A DNA stretch of 64,000 bases. Source: Roseithermus sacchariphilus (GTDB lineage Bacteria; Bacteroidota; Rhodothermia; Rhodothermales; MEBIC09517). Numbering within the stretch: the stretch's first letter is position 1; each line of letters opens with the position of its first letter. Below are positions 9,603-17,541 of the stretch, one piece after another. Location: NCBI GenBank assembly GCA_003285105.1, contig CP030158.1:3578664-3642663 (forward strand), given 5' to 3'. The position numbers and the translations under genes were made by a program. The notes under the pieces were generated by a model. The model did no database searches, was not told where the DNA came from, and saw only the letters and a program-made list of their open reading frames with translations.

Positions 9603-12170
9603 ATGAAGCGCCTGCTCCTTTTGCTCACGCTCGTACTGCCGGGTATGCTCCTTCCGGCCCGGGCTCAGGCCCCCACGGGTCACATCAGCGGCACCGTGCT
9701 GGATGCCGACACCGGCGAGCCCATTGCCTCGGCCACGGTCGGCATCTGGAGTAGCCGGGACTCCTCCCTCGTCACCGGAGCCGTGACCCAGATGGATGGA
9801 CGCTTCCACATCGACGGTCTGCGCTTCGGGGCGTACTACGCCCGTATCAGCTTCGTGGGCTTCGCGGCCGAGACGATCCCGGACCTCGTCCTCGGCCCCG
9901 ATCGCCGGCAGATCGAGCTGGGGGCGATTTACCTCACGCCCGACACCCAGGTGCTCGACAACGTCGAGGTGACCGCCGAGCGCACGCCCGTCCAGTTCCA
10001 GATCGACCGGACCGTCTACAGCACCGCCGATGCGCCGGTCGCCGTGGGCGGGACGGCCACGAACGTCCTGGAGACGATCCCGTCGATCGACGTGGACGTG
10101 GACGGGAACATCAGCCTGCGCGGCAGCGGCAACGTGGCCGTGCTCATCAACGGCCGCCCGGCCCCCGTCAGCGGGGAGTACATTGCCACATACCTGCGCC
10201 AGCTCCCCGCCGGGTCGATCGACCGCGTCGAGGTCATGCCCAACCCGTCGGCCCGCTATGAGCCCGACGGGATGGCCGGCATCATCAACATCGTGCTCAA
10301 GGAAGACGCCGACCTCGGCCTGGGCGGCACGCTCATCGCGGGTGGCGACTCGCAGGGGGGCTACAACGCCAGCGGCACGCTCACCTACGGCCGCGGGCCG
10401 TTGAACCTGGCCTTCACCTACGGCTTCCGCCAGGAGGAAGGCCTGGGCGGCGGCAGCAGCTTCCGCATCAACCGGTATGCGGAGCCGCTGACCTACTTCG
10501 ATCAACACGAGGACGAGGACGAATCCGAAACCTCGCACCTGCTCAACCTCTCCGGCGACCTCCAGCTCTCCCGCAAGACGACGCTCAACGCCTCGGCGCA
10601 GGCGGGCTTCCGGAGCGAGACGGAGAAGGAGTTCACCAACTTCCTCGAACTCGACGCCTCGCAGGATCCGCTGGCGCAGTACCGCCGGCAGATGATCGAA
10701 GCCGATGACGGCTGGAACACGGACCTCCGGCTGGGGCTGACCCACGTCTTCTCCGGCGTGAACACGCGCCGGGCCGGGGGCGCACCCGCCGGCGGGTTCG
10801 GCGGCGGACGCGGCGGACGCTGGCGCGGACCGGGCGGCGGCCCCTCCGGCCCGTCCTCCGGCGGTGGCGGCGGCGCAGACCACAGCCTCTCCATCGAGGC
10901 ACGCTTCGACGCCTCGGGGAACGACGGCGAGGAGCTCTTCACCGAACGCTTCGCCACCACCGAGGACCTGCGCGAACAGCAGAATGCCTACACCGACCGC
11001 ACCGACCAGGAGTTCTCACTCCAGATCGACTACACCCGGCCCCTGGGCGCCTTCCGCCTGGAAGCCGGCTACAAGGGCGACCTCGAATCGCTCTACTCCG
11101 ACCTCTACTCCGAAAGCGCCGAGGGGGGCGCCCCGCTCACTCCGGACATCGGCCTGATCAACACGTTCGACTTCGACCAGTCCATCCACGCCGTCTACGC
11201 CCAGCTGGCCCGGCAATGGGGCAAGGTCGGGCTGCAGCTCGGGCTCCGGGCCGAGACGGCCACGACCACCTTCACCCTCCGCAACACGAACGAGGCCTAC
11301 GACAACGACTACGCCAGCCTCTTCCCCAGCAGCTTCCTCACCTACAAGTTCTCGGAAACCTCCACGTTCAGGGCCAGCTACAGCCGGCGGATCAACCGCC
11401 CCCGCACGTTCTTCCTGAACCCCTTCCCGAGCTACGACGACCCGCTCAACATCCGCGTGGGCAACCCGCGGCTCCAGCCCGAATACATCGACTCCTTCGA
11501 ACTGGCCTACGTCCAGTTCACCCCCTGGGGCTCCTTCACGCTGACCCCTTACTACCGCCGCACCACGGACGTCATCCGCTTCTACCAGGAGGTGCGTAAC
11601 GACGGCGTCTCGGTGCGGACGTTCGGCAACTTCGACACGTCCACCTCCTCGGGCGTCGAGATGATCACGTCGATCGACGCCCAGGCGCTGCTCGACGGGC
11701 TGCGGGGCTACGTCAGCCTCGAAGGCTTCCGCGTCGTCACCGACGGCTCGAACGTCGATGCGTCGTTCCAGAACAACGCCTTCGGCTGGGGCGGCCGCGT
11801 CAATGCCAGCTACAACCTGGGCAACGTCTTCGGCATCGGCGACCTGGACGTGCAGGCGACCGTCCGCTACCGCGCGCCCATGGACACCGAGCAGGGCCGC
11901 ATGGGCTCGTTCTCGTGGACGGATGTGGCGCTGCGCCAGGAGCTCTTCCGCGACCGGGCCAGCCTCACCCTCCGCGCCCGCGACGTGCTCGGCACGGCCG
12001 GTTTCCAGGGCATCATCGACCAACCGACCCTCTACAACGAGTTCACGCGTGACTTCGGCGCGCAGGCCATCGGGCTGACGTTCACCTACTCGTTCGGAGA
12101 ACAGCAGCAACAGCGCCGCACAGAACGCCCCGACGACGGCGGTGGCTTCGACCAGATGCCGATCGATTGA
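9603..12170 (+). CDS. TonB-dependent-receptor-like outer-membrane barrel protein (paralogue)
   Basis: 855 residues. ATG at 9603 is chosen over an upstream in-frame ATG at 9537 because it opens the signal peptide (KRLLLLLTLVLPGMLLPARAQ). Domains in order: carboxypeptidase-regulatory-like sandwich (GHISGTVLDADTGEPIASAT, about 24-110), plug (TNVLETIPSIDVDVDGNISL; VAVLINGRPAPVSGEYIA; VMPNPSARYEPDGMAGIINI) and OMP_b-brl_3 barrel, with SYSRRINRPRTFFLNPFPSY and GNPRLQPEYIDSFELAY typical of the family. The NPSARYEPDGMAGIINI motif is strongly diagnostic. A Gly/Arg/Pro-rich insert lies near residues 389-427, as in the paralogue. The ligand is unknown and no SusD gene is adjacent. Confidence 0.88.
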   Translation: MKRLLLLLTLVLPGMLLPARAQAPTGHISGTVLDADTGEPIASATVGIWSSRDSSLVTGAVTQMDGRFHIDGLRFGAYYARISFVGFAAETIPDLVLGPDRRQIELGAIYLTPDTQVLDNVEVTAERTPVQFQIDRTVYSTADAPVAVGGTATNVLETIPSIDVDVDGNISLRGSGNVAVLINGRPAPVSGEYIATYLRQLPAGSIDRVEVMPNPSARYEPDGMAGIINIVLKEDADLGLGGTLIAGGDSQGGYNASGTLTYGRGPLNLAFTYGFRQEEGLGGGSSFRINRYAEPLTYFDQHEDEDESETSHLLNLSGDLQLSRKTTLNASAQAGFRSETEKEFTNFLELDASQDPLAQYRRQMIEADDGWNTDLRLGLTHVFSGVNTRRAGGAPAGGFGGGRGGRWRGPGGGPSGPSSGGGGGADHSLSIEARFDASGNDGEELFTERFATTEDLREQQNAYTDRTDQEFSLQIDYTRPLGAFRLEAGYKGDLESLYSDLYSESAEGGAPLTPDIGLINTFDFDQSIHAVYAQLARQWGKVGLQLGLRAETATTTFTLRNTNEAYDNDYASLFPSSFLTYKFSETSTFRASYSRRINRPRTFFLNPFPSYDDPLNIRVGNPRLQPEYIDSFELAYVQFTPWGSFTLTPYYRRTTDVIRFYQEVRNDGVSVRTFGNFDTSTSSGVEMITSIDAQALLDGLRGYVSLEGFRVVTDGSNVDASFQNNAFGWGGRVNASYNLGNVFGIGDLDVQATVRYRAPMDTEQGRMGSFSWTDVALRQELFRDRASLTLRARDVLGTAGFQGIIDQPTLYNEFTRDFGAQAIGLTFTYSFGEQQQQRRTERPDDGGGFDQMPID

Positions 12171-12174
12171 GGGC

Positions 12175-12332
12175 TTTCAGCGTTCAGCGATCAGCGGGCA
12201 GCGTTCTGGCCTGGCACGATGGTGCTTGCCGTGCCGCTGTCCGCTGAGGGCTGCCGGCTCCGGGCTGCTGGCTTCGTGTGACGCCAGAGGCCAGAAGCCA
12301 AAAGCCAGAAGCCGAAAGCTGGAAGCTGGAAG
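12175..12332 (+). repeat. Three heptanucleotide repeat arrays in one intergenic region
   Basis: Array 1 (12175-12209) has five 7-mers of the type TTTCAGC, GTTCAGC, GATCAGC, GGGCAGC. Array 2 (12244-12278) has five of the type CTGCCGG, CTCCGGG, CTGCTGG. Array 3 (12284-12332) has seven: CCAGAGG, CCAGAAG, CCAAAAG, CCAGAAG, CCGAAAG, CTGGAAG, CTGGAAG. Read on the opposite strand, array 1 becomes GCTGAAA/GCTGAAC units, close to the GCCGAAA/GCTGGAA phase of array 3, so arrays 1 and 3 are roughly inverted and could fold back on each other. They resemble the short tandemly repeated heptamers known from some cyanobacteria. They fill most of the 248-bp gap between two + strand genes. Confidence 0.7.
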
Positions 12333-12418
12333 AACCAACCGGATCGAATGGCATCGCTGAACGGTATAAGCGCCCCGATGTACGCTCTCCCCACTACCTG
12401 AACTGTTGACCACCGACG

Positions 12419-12958
12419 ATGAAACCCCTCTTTCGCGCTCCCCTGTCCCTGCTCCTCCCGTTGCTCCTGCTGAGCCTGAGCGCCTGCGGCGGTAACGACG
12501 GCTCCACCCCCGAAGCGGCCACCGAGGCGACGGAGGCCACGGAGGCCACGAACGCCGCCGACGCGATGACCGCATCGGCCGACCTCCCCCGTCTCAACAT
12601 CAACACGGCCACCGAGGAAGAGATGCTGCGCATCCCCGGGGTGGGCAACCGCATGGTCCACGAGTTCGAGGAATACCGGCCGTACGTCAGCATCCAGCAG
12701 TTCCGCCGCGAGATCGGCAAATACGTCGACGAAGAGCAGGTGGCCGCGTACGAGCAGTACATCTTCGTCCCGATCAATCCGAACGAAAGCGACCTGGAAA
12801 CGCTGCTGCAGATACCCGGCCTGGACACGACCGAGGCGCAGGCCCTGATCGACGGTCGCCCGTACGCCTCTCGTGAAGCGTTCCTGGAACGCCTCGCCGG
12901 GTACGTTTCTCCGGACGAACTTGCCGAGGCCGAGACGTACCTCACGGATGAAGGCTGA
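12419..12958 (+). CDS. Secreted lipoprotein with tandem helix-hairpin-helix (ComEA-like) repeats
   Basis: 179 residues. A lipoprotein signal (LLLPLLLLSLSACGGND) is followed by a low-complexity acidic linker of EAT repeats (about 32-50), then two ComEA-like helix-hairpin-helix units: LNINTATEEEMLRIPGVGNR and NPNESDLETLLQIPGLDTTE. The first carries the classic NINTA...IPGVG DNA-backbone-binding hairpin. ComEA proteins bind incoming DNA during transformation; a membrane-anchored double-HhH protein could do the same or bind another partner. The stop overlaps the start of the following membrane protein by 11 bp, implying coupled translation. No other competence gene is in the window. Confidence 0.8.
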   Translation: MKPLFRAPLSLLLPLLLLSLSACGGNDGSTPEAATEATEATEATNAADAMTASADLPRLNINTATEEEMLRIPGVGNRMVHEFEEYRPYVSIQQFRREIGKYVDEEQVAAYEQYIFVPINPNESDLETLLQIPGLDTTEAQALIDGRPYASREAFLERLAGYVSPDELAEAETYLTDEG

Positions 12959-13400
12959 CCCCTCGATCGAGCAGCAGTATCGACGGTTCCTGCTGATCAC
13001 GGCCGGGTTCGTCTTTGCGGCAACGCCGGTGGAGCTGGTGCTGACCGAGCACGTGGAAAGCACCCTGCAATGGGTGCCGTTCTTCCTCTGCGGCGCCGGG
13101 CTGGTGGCGGTCGTTGCCGCGCTGCGGGCCCCCGGACGCGGCGTGCTGCTCGGCCTGCGTGCCGTCATGGGGATCATCGCGCTCGGTGGTCTCTTCGGGA
13201 CGTATGAGCACCTCGCCCACAACGTAGCCTTCGAGCGAGACATCCGCCCCGCCGCCGGCTTCGGCGAGGTGCTGTGGGAAGGTCTTTTCGGAGCCAGTCC
13301 GCTGCTGGCTCCCGGCATCCTCATCCTGGGTGCCCTGCTCGCTGCCGCCGCCACCTACCGCCATCCGGCCCTCCGGCGCGACACCCGGCCGGTCGGATAA
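12948..13400 (+). CDS. Small integral membrane protein, unknown function
   Basis: 150 residues. The ATG at 12948 lies inside the end of the HhH lipoprotein gene (11-bp overlap), so the two are probably co-translated. Four hydrophobic segments are visible: LLITAGFVFAATPVELVL, WVPFFLCGAGLVAVVAAL, LLGLRAVMGIIALGGLFGTY and LLAPGILILGALLAAAATY, with short charged ends and a histidine-containing turn (YEHLAHNVAFERD). I recognise no family. The pairing with an exported HhH lipoprotein suggests a shared envelope role, but nothing more specific can be supported. Confidence 0.75.
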   Translation: MKADPSIEQQYRRFLLITAGFVFAATPVELVLTEHVESTLQWVPFFLCGAGLVAVVAALRAPGRGVLLGLRAVMGIIALGGLFGTYEHLAHNVAFERDIRPAAGFGEVLWEGLFGASPLLAPGILILGALLAAAATYRHPALRRDTRPVG

Positions 13401-13461
13401 CCCGAGCCGGCCCGACGGCTGACGCAGGTCGTCCCTCCCCCTTTCCGTTCGCCGGTGCCGC

Positions 13462-13492
13462 TTTCCACTGGCCTGCCGGGATCGTACCTTTG
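13462..13492 (+). promoter_or_regulatory. Bacteroidota-type promoter for the rhamnose/fucose operon
   Basis: TTTC at 13462-13465, 19 bp, then TACCTTTG at 13485-13492: an almost exact fit to the TTTG-N19-21-TAnnTTTG consensus of the Bacteroidota primary sigma factor. Transcription would start about 13499, some 40 bp before the ATG at 13539. Inferred from sequence only. Confidence 0.6.
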
Positions 13493-13538
13493 CGGGACCT
13501 CCGTGTCGATCGTACACACGACCCGCATCGCCCCCCGC

Positions 13539-15143
13539 ATGCCTGAGCACCCCATCACCCTCGTGGCCAGCGGCGACCTCCGCCTCTCGGCCAACCGGAA
13601 CTGCTGGCCGGCCCAGCAAGAGGTGGAACGCCACGTCATCGACGCCATCCGGGCCGAAGGCTACTCCGTCGAACGCGGCCATCCCTACGACGCCGACAAG
13701 CAGCACGGCTTCATCGACAGCCAGCGCTACGGGCTGGAGGTCTTCCGGAAGCTCGACCCCGATCGGCCCCTGGTGATCGTCTGCGCCGCCTGGCAGTACT
13801 CCCACCACGTGCTCGCCGGACTGACCACCCACCGCGGCCCGATCCTGACCGTCGCCAACTGGAGCGGCACGTGGCCCGGCCTGGTCGGCATGCTGAACCT
13901 CAACGGCTGCCTGACGAAAGCCGGCATCCCCTACAGCACGCTCTGGAGCGAAGACTTCACGGACGAGGCCTTCCGTCGGGGCCTGCGAAGCTGGCTCCGC
14001 TCCGGCCACGTCCGCCACGACGACGCCCACGTGCAACCGGCCCGTGACCTGACGCTCCCGGACGAGGCCCGGCGCCTGGGCGAGCACCTGGCCTCGACGC
14101 TCCGGCGCGACAAGGCCATCATGGGCGTCTTCGACGAAGGCTGCATGGGCATGTTCAACGCCATCGTGCCCGATCACCTGCTGCACCCGACGGGCGTCTT
14201 CAAGGAACGGCTTTCGCAGAGTGCCCTGTACTATGAGACGACGCAGGTGCCCGACGAAGAGGCCCGCCGGGCCTACACGTGGCTCCGGGAACGCGGTATG
14301 CAGTTCCGCTACGGCCCGGACCCGGCGCAGGACCTGACCGAGGAGCAGGTGCTGCTACAGCTCAAGACGTACATCGCGGCGGTGCGGATCGCCGACGACT
14401 TCGGGTGTGACCTGATCGGCATCCAGTACCAGCAGGGCCTCAAGGACCTCCTGCCCGCCTCCGACCTGGCCGAGGGGCTGCTGAACAACACCGAGCGCCC
14501 CCCCGTCCTCAGCCGGGACGGCCGCCGGGAACTCTACGCCGGCGCGCCGCTGCCTCACTTCAACGAGGTGGACGAGTGTGCCGGGCTGGATGCGCTCGTC
14601 ACGCACCGCGTCTGGAACGCCCTCGGCTTCGCCCCCGAGACGACCCTGCACGACGTCCGCTGGGGCGATCCCTACGAGGACGAGTACGTGTGGGTCTTCG
14701 AGATCTCCGGCGCAGCGCCGCCGGCCCACTTCATCGACGGCTATGCCGGCACCGTCAGCGGGCGCCAGCCGCCCATGTACTTCCGCCTCGGCGGCGGCAC
14801 CGTCAAAGGCATCTCGAAGCCGGGCGAGATCGTCTGGAGCCGCATCTACGTCGAGGACGACCGGCTGCGGGCGGACGTCGGGCGGGCACGGGTGGCCGCC
14901 CTGCCGCGGGAGGAAACCGAGCGCCGGTGGCAGCTGACGACGCCGCAATGGCCGATCATGCACGCCGTGCTCTATGGCATCACGCGCGACCAGATGATGG
15001 CCCGCCACAAGGCGAACCACATCCAGGTGGCCTACGCACCGGATGCCGCGGGAGCCCGGAGGGCCCTCGCCGCCAAGGTCGCCATGTTCCAGGCCATGGG
15101 CATCGAAACGTTCGTCTGCGGCACCGACCACGGGCTGACGTGA
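13539..15143 (+). CDS. L-fucose isomerase-like protein of the deoxy-sugar operon
   Basis: 534 residues from the ATG at 13539; an upstream extension to 13455 overlaps the promoter and is rejected. The fold is that of the L-fucose/L-arabinose isomerase group: [20 protein letters not shown] at the N-terminus, [35 protein letters not shown], a central [20 protein letters not shown], the acidic pair in [15 protein letters not shown] and a terminal TDHGLT histidine. In FucI and AraA a Glu, an Asp and a His bind Mn2+ for aldose-ketose conversion. No RhaA-type L-rhamnose isomerase gene is in the cluster, so this protein probably isomerises L-rhamnose, L-fucose or both to feed the kinase two genes downstream. 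Substrate inferred from context. Confidence 0.8.
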   Translation: MPEHPITLVASGDLRLSANRNCWPAQQEVERHVIDAIRAEGYSVERGHPYDADKQHGFIDSQRYGLEVFRKLDPDRPLVIVCAAWQYSHHVLAGLTTHRGPILTVANWSGTWPGLVGMLNLNGCLTKAGIPYSTLWSEDFTDEAFRRGLRSWLRSGHVRHDDAHVQPARDLTLPDEARRLGEHLASTLRRDKAIMGVFDEGCMGMFNAIVPDHLLHPTGVFKERLSQSALYYETTQVPDEEARRAYTWLRERGMQFRYGPDPAQDLTEEQVLLQLKTYIAAVRIADDFGCDLIGIQYQQGLKDLLPASDLAEGLLNNTERPPVLSRDGRRELYAGAPLPHFNEVDECAGLDALVTHRVWNALGFAPETTLHDVRWGDPYEDEYVWVFEISGAAPPAHFIDGYAGTVSGRQPPMYFRLGGGTVKGISKPGEIVWSRIYVEDDRLRADVGRARVAALPREETERRWQLTTPQWPIMHAVLYGITRDQMMARHKANHIQVAYAPDAAGARRALAAKVAMFQAMGIETFVCGTDHGLT

Positions 15144-15213
15144 GGGACCCGGCAGGGCATCGACCATCCACCCGCTCCCCGAACCCACGCACCTACCCAT
15201 CCATCCCCGAACC

Positions 15214-16020
15214 GTGCACGCATCCACGTCCTCCGAACCCGCCCCGGCCGTCCCTGAAGCGTCCGCCGGGGACGCCGTCCGGCAGGACCTCCTCCGCCTG
15301 GCCCATCACCTGAGCCGCGAGGGCATGGCCCTGTGGGGAGAAGGCAACGTCTCGGCCCGCCTCGGCGACGGGCGCTTTCTGGTCAAGGCCAGCGGGACCC
15401 GGATGCATGCCCTCCAGGCCGGGCACCTCGTCGAGGTCCGGAGCGCCCCGCTGCTCGACGCCATCGCCGGCGGGGGTGTGCTCGACGACGCGGCGATGGA
15501 CCGGCTCCTGCTCGACGTCCGGGCCGACGCGGACGCGCTGAAGCCGAGCGTCGAGAGCCTGTTCCACGCCTGGCTGCTCGAACTTCCCGGCATCCGCTTC
15601 GTGGGCCATTGCCACCCGATCGCCGTCAACCAGATCCTCTGCTCGCCCCGGGCCGAGGCGTTTGCCCGGCAGCGGCTCTTCCCCGACCACGTCGTCTACA
15701 CCGGCCCGGCCTCGGCGCTGGTGCCGTACGTCGACCCCGGCCTCGTGCTGGCGCGAACCATCGCGCGGGAGGTGCTGGCGTTCACCGAAACCCACCGGCA
15801 ACTGCCCCGCACCATCCTGCTCCAGAACCACGGCCTGATCGCCCTCGGGGCCTCGGCCGAGGAGACGATGGCGGCGGTGGACCTGATGGAGAAAGCCGCC
15901 CGGGTGTTCATCGGCGCCGCCGCGCTCGGCGGCCCCACCTTCCTCCCCCCCGAGCACGTCCGCCGCATCGCCGGCCGCCCGGATGAACACTACCGCAAAC
16001 GGATGCTGACGGGGACCTGA
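15214..16020 (+). CDS. Class II aldolase/adducin family protein
   Basis: 268 residues. The start is GTG at 15214; the next internal Met (MALWGEGNVS) would delete the first helix of the fold. Class II aldolase signatures are all present: GEGNVSAR (phosphate loop), KASGTRM, the metal-binding GHCHP near residue 131 and QNHGLI near 207. Relatives cleave L-fuculose-1-phosphate or L-rhamnulose-1-phosphate to DHAP and L-lactaldehyde using zinc. A second aldolase domain is present in the fused gene at 17542, so this one may serve fuculose-phosphate or act as an alternative. It is 70 bp after the isomerase and 50 bp before rhamnulokinase. Confidence 0.85.
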   Translation: MHASTSSEPAPAVPEASAGDAVRQDLLRLAHHLSREGMALWGEGNVSARLGDGRFLVKASGTRMHALQAGHLVEVRSAPLLDAIAGGGVLDDAAMDRLLLDVRADADALKPSVESLFHAWLLELPGIRFVGHCHPIAVNQILCSPRAEAFARQRLFPDHVVYTGPASALVPYVDPGLVLARTIAREVLAFTETHRQLPRTILLQNHGLIALGASAEETMAAVDLMEKAARVFIGAAALGGPTFLPPEHVRRIAGRPDEHYRKRMLTGT

Positions 16021-16032
16021 GCCGTCCACAAC

Positions 16033-16067
16033 CGACCTTCGACGACCGACCATCGACGACCGACCTT
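16033..16067 (+). repeat. Heptanucleotide repeat between aldolase and rhamnulokinase
   Basis: Five exactly phased 7-mers: CGACCTT, CGACGAC, CGACCAT, CGACGAC, CGACCTT. The pattern also reads as a 14-bp unit repeated two and a half times. It fills most of the 50-bp gap and ends just before the ATG of the kinase gene, so it is part of the intercistronic RNA of the operon. Confidence 0.7.
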
Positions 16068-16070
16068 CCC

Positions 16071-17483
16071 ATGCCTGCGTACCTCGCCTTCGACCTGGGT
16101 GCCTCCAGCGGCCGGGCCATCCTCGGCCGGCTCGAAGCCCATCGGATGCACATGGACGAGCTGCACCGCTTCACGACGCCGATCATCGAAGAGGAAGGGC
16201 ATCTGTACTGGGACGTCGACGCCATCTGGCGGCATCTGCAAACAGGGCTGTGCAAGGCGCTGGACGCCGCCCCGGACCTGCGAAGCGTATCGGTCAATTC
16301 CTGGGGTGTCGACTACGTCCCGCTCGACGCCGAAGGTCGCCCCCTGCGCCGCCCGTTCGTCTACCGTGACCCCCGCGTGAAGGGTCGGATGGAAGCGGCC
16401 TGGGAGGTCCTGCCGGCGCCGGCCATCTATGCCGCCACGGGCATCCAGTTCATGCCGATCAACACCCTCTACCAGATCCTGGCCGATCAGGAGGAGGAGC
16501 CGGAGCGGTTCGCCGCCACGCGGAACCGGTTGATGATGGCCGACTACTTCAACCACCGGCTCGGTGGCCGGGCCGTGGCGGAAGTCTCGCTGGCGAGCAC
16601 GTCGCAGCTGATGGACGCCCGCACGCAGACGTGGTCCACCGAGGTCCTGAAGGCCTTTGGCATCCCGGTCGACACGTGGCCGCCCATCGTGCCCTCGGGC
16701 ACGCGGATCGGCACCCTGCGCGAACACCCGGCGGTGACGATCATCGCCAGCTGCTCGCACGACACGGCCGACGCGGTGGCCGCCACCCCCGCCGCCGGCA
16801 CCCGCCCGTGGGCCTACCTGAGCTGCGGCACGTGGTCGTTGCTCGGGGTCGAGCGAGCGGAGCCGCTGCTCAGCGAAGCCGCCCGCCGGGCCGGGTTCAC
16901 CAACGAAGCCGGCCTCGACGGCACCATTCGCTTTCTGAAGAACATCACCGGCCTCTGGATGCTGCAGGAGTGCGAGCGCGCCTGGCGGGAACGCGGCGAT
17001 GCGTATACCTACGACGAGCTCATGGCCGAGGCCGAGGCGGCCCCGCCTACCGGCGGCCCCCTCGACCTCACCGACCCCCGCTTCGCGGCGCGGGGGGACA
17101 TGCAGGCCCGCATCGTGGCCTACGGCCGCGAACACGGGATCCCGATCCCGGAGGAACGCGGCCCGCTCGTGCGCACCATCCTGGAGAGCCTGGCCCGCGC
17201 GCACCGAGATACCCTGCGTGACCTGGAGGCCGTGCTGGGAACGTCCATCGACGTGCTGCACATCGTCGGCGGCGGAGCCCGTAACCGCCTGCTGTGCCAG
17301 TGGACGGCCGACGCCTGCGGCTGTGAGGTCGTGGCCGGGCCGGCCGAGGCTACGGCCCTCGGCAACCTGCTCATCCAGGCCCGCACCATGGGCGATCTCG
17401 ACGACGGGGTCTCCATCCGTGACGTCGTCCGCCACAGCACCGACCTCGTCACCTATCGGCCCTCCCCCCGCGCCGCCCCCTGA
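16071..17483 (+). CDS. rhaB: Rhamnulokinase
   Basis: 470 residues, full length for the FGGY kinase family. Visible motifs: FDLGASSGRAILGRL (phosphate-1 loop, residues 5-19), VNSWGVDYVPLD (substrate-contacting region typical of rhamnulokinase), ASCSHDTADAVAATP, AYLSCGTWSLLGVE and the adenosine loop HIVGGGARNRLLCQWTADA. The enzyme phosphorylates L-rhamnulose (and often L-fuculose) at O-1 using ATP in the cytoplasm. It lies between a class II aldolase and the fused RhaEW-type aldolase/dehydrogenase, an arrangement that strongly supports a rhamnose pathway role. Confidence 0.93.
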   Translation: MPAYLAFDLGASSGRAILGRLEAHRMHMDELHRFTTPIIEEEGHLYWDVDAIWRHLQTGLCKALDAAPDLRSVSVNSWGVDYVPLDAEGRPLRRPFVYRDPRVKGRMEAAWEVLPAPAIYAATGIQFMPINTLYQILADQEEEPERFAATRNRLMMADYFNHRLGGRAVAEVSLASTSQLMDARTQTWSTEVLKAFGIPVDTWPPIVPSGTRIGTLREHPAVTIIASCSHDTADAVAATPAAGTRPWAYLSCGTWSLLGVERAEPLLSEAARRAGFTNEAGLDGTIRFLKNITGLWMLQECERAWRERGDAYTYDELMAEAEAAPPTGGPLDLTDPRFAARGDMQARIVAYGREHGIPIPEERGPLVRTILESLARAHRDTLRDLEAVLGTSIDVLHIVGGGARNRLLCQWTADACGCEVVAGPAEATALGNLLIQARTMGDLDDGVSIRDVVRHSTDLVTYRPSPRAAP

Positions 17484-17541
17484 TACGGCCACGCGACCTG
17501 CCCCCGTCAACGCCTTCACCCGACCAACTCGACACGCTCCC

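Noticed and set aside
13539-15143. Naming the operon isomerase rhaA or fucI
   Set aside because: The fold is fucose-isomerase-like but the substrate is only suggested by neighbours, so no symbol was given.
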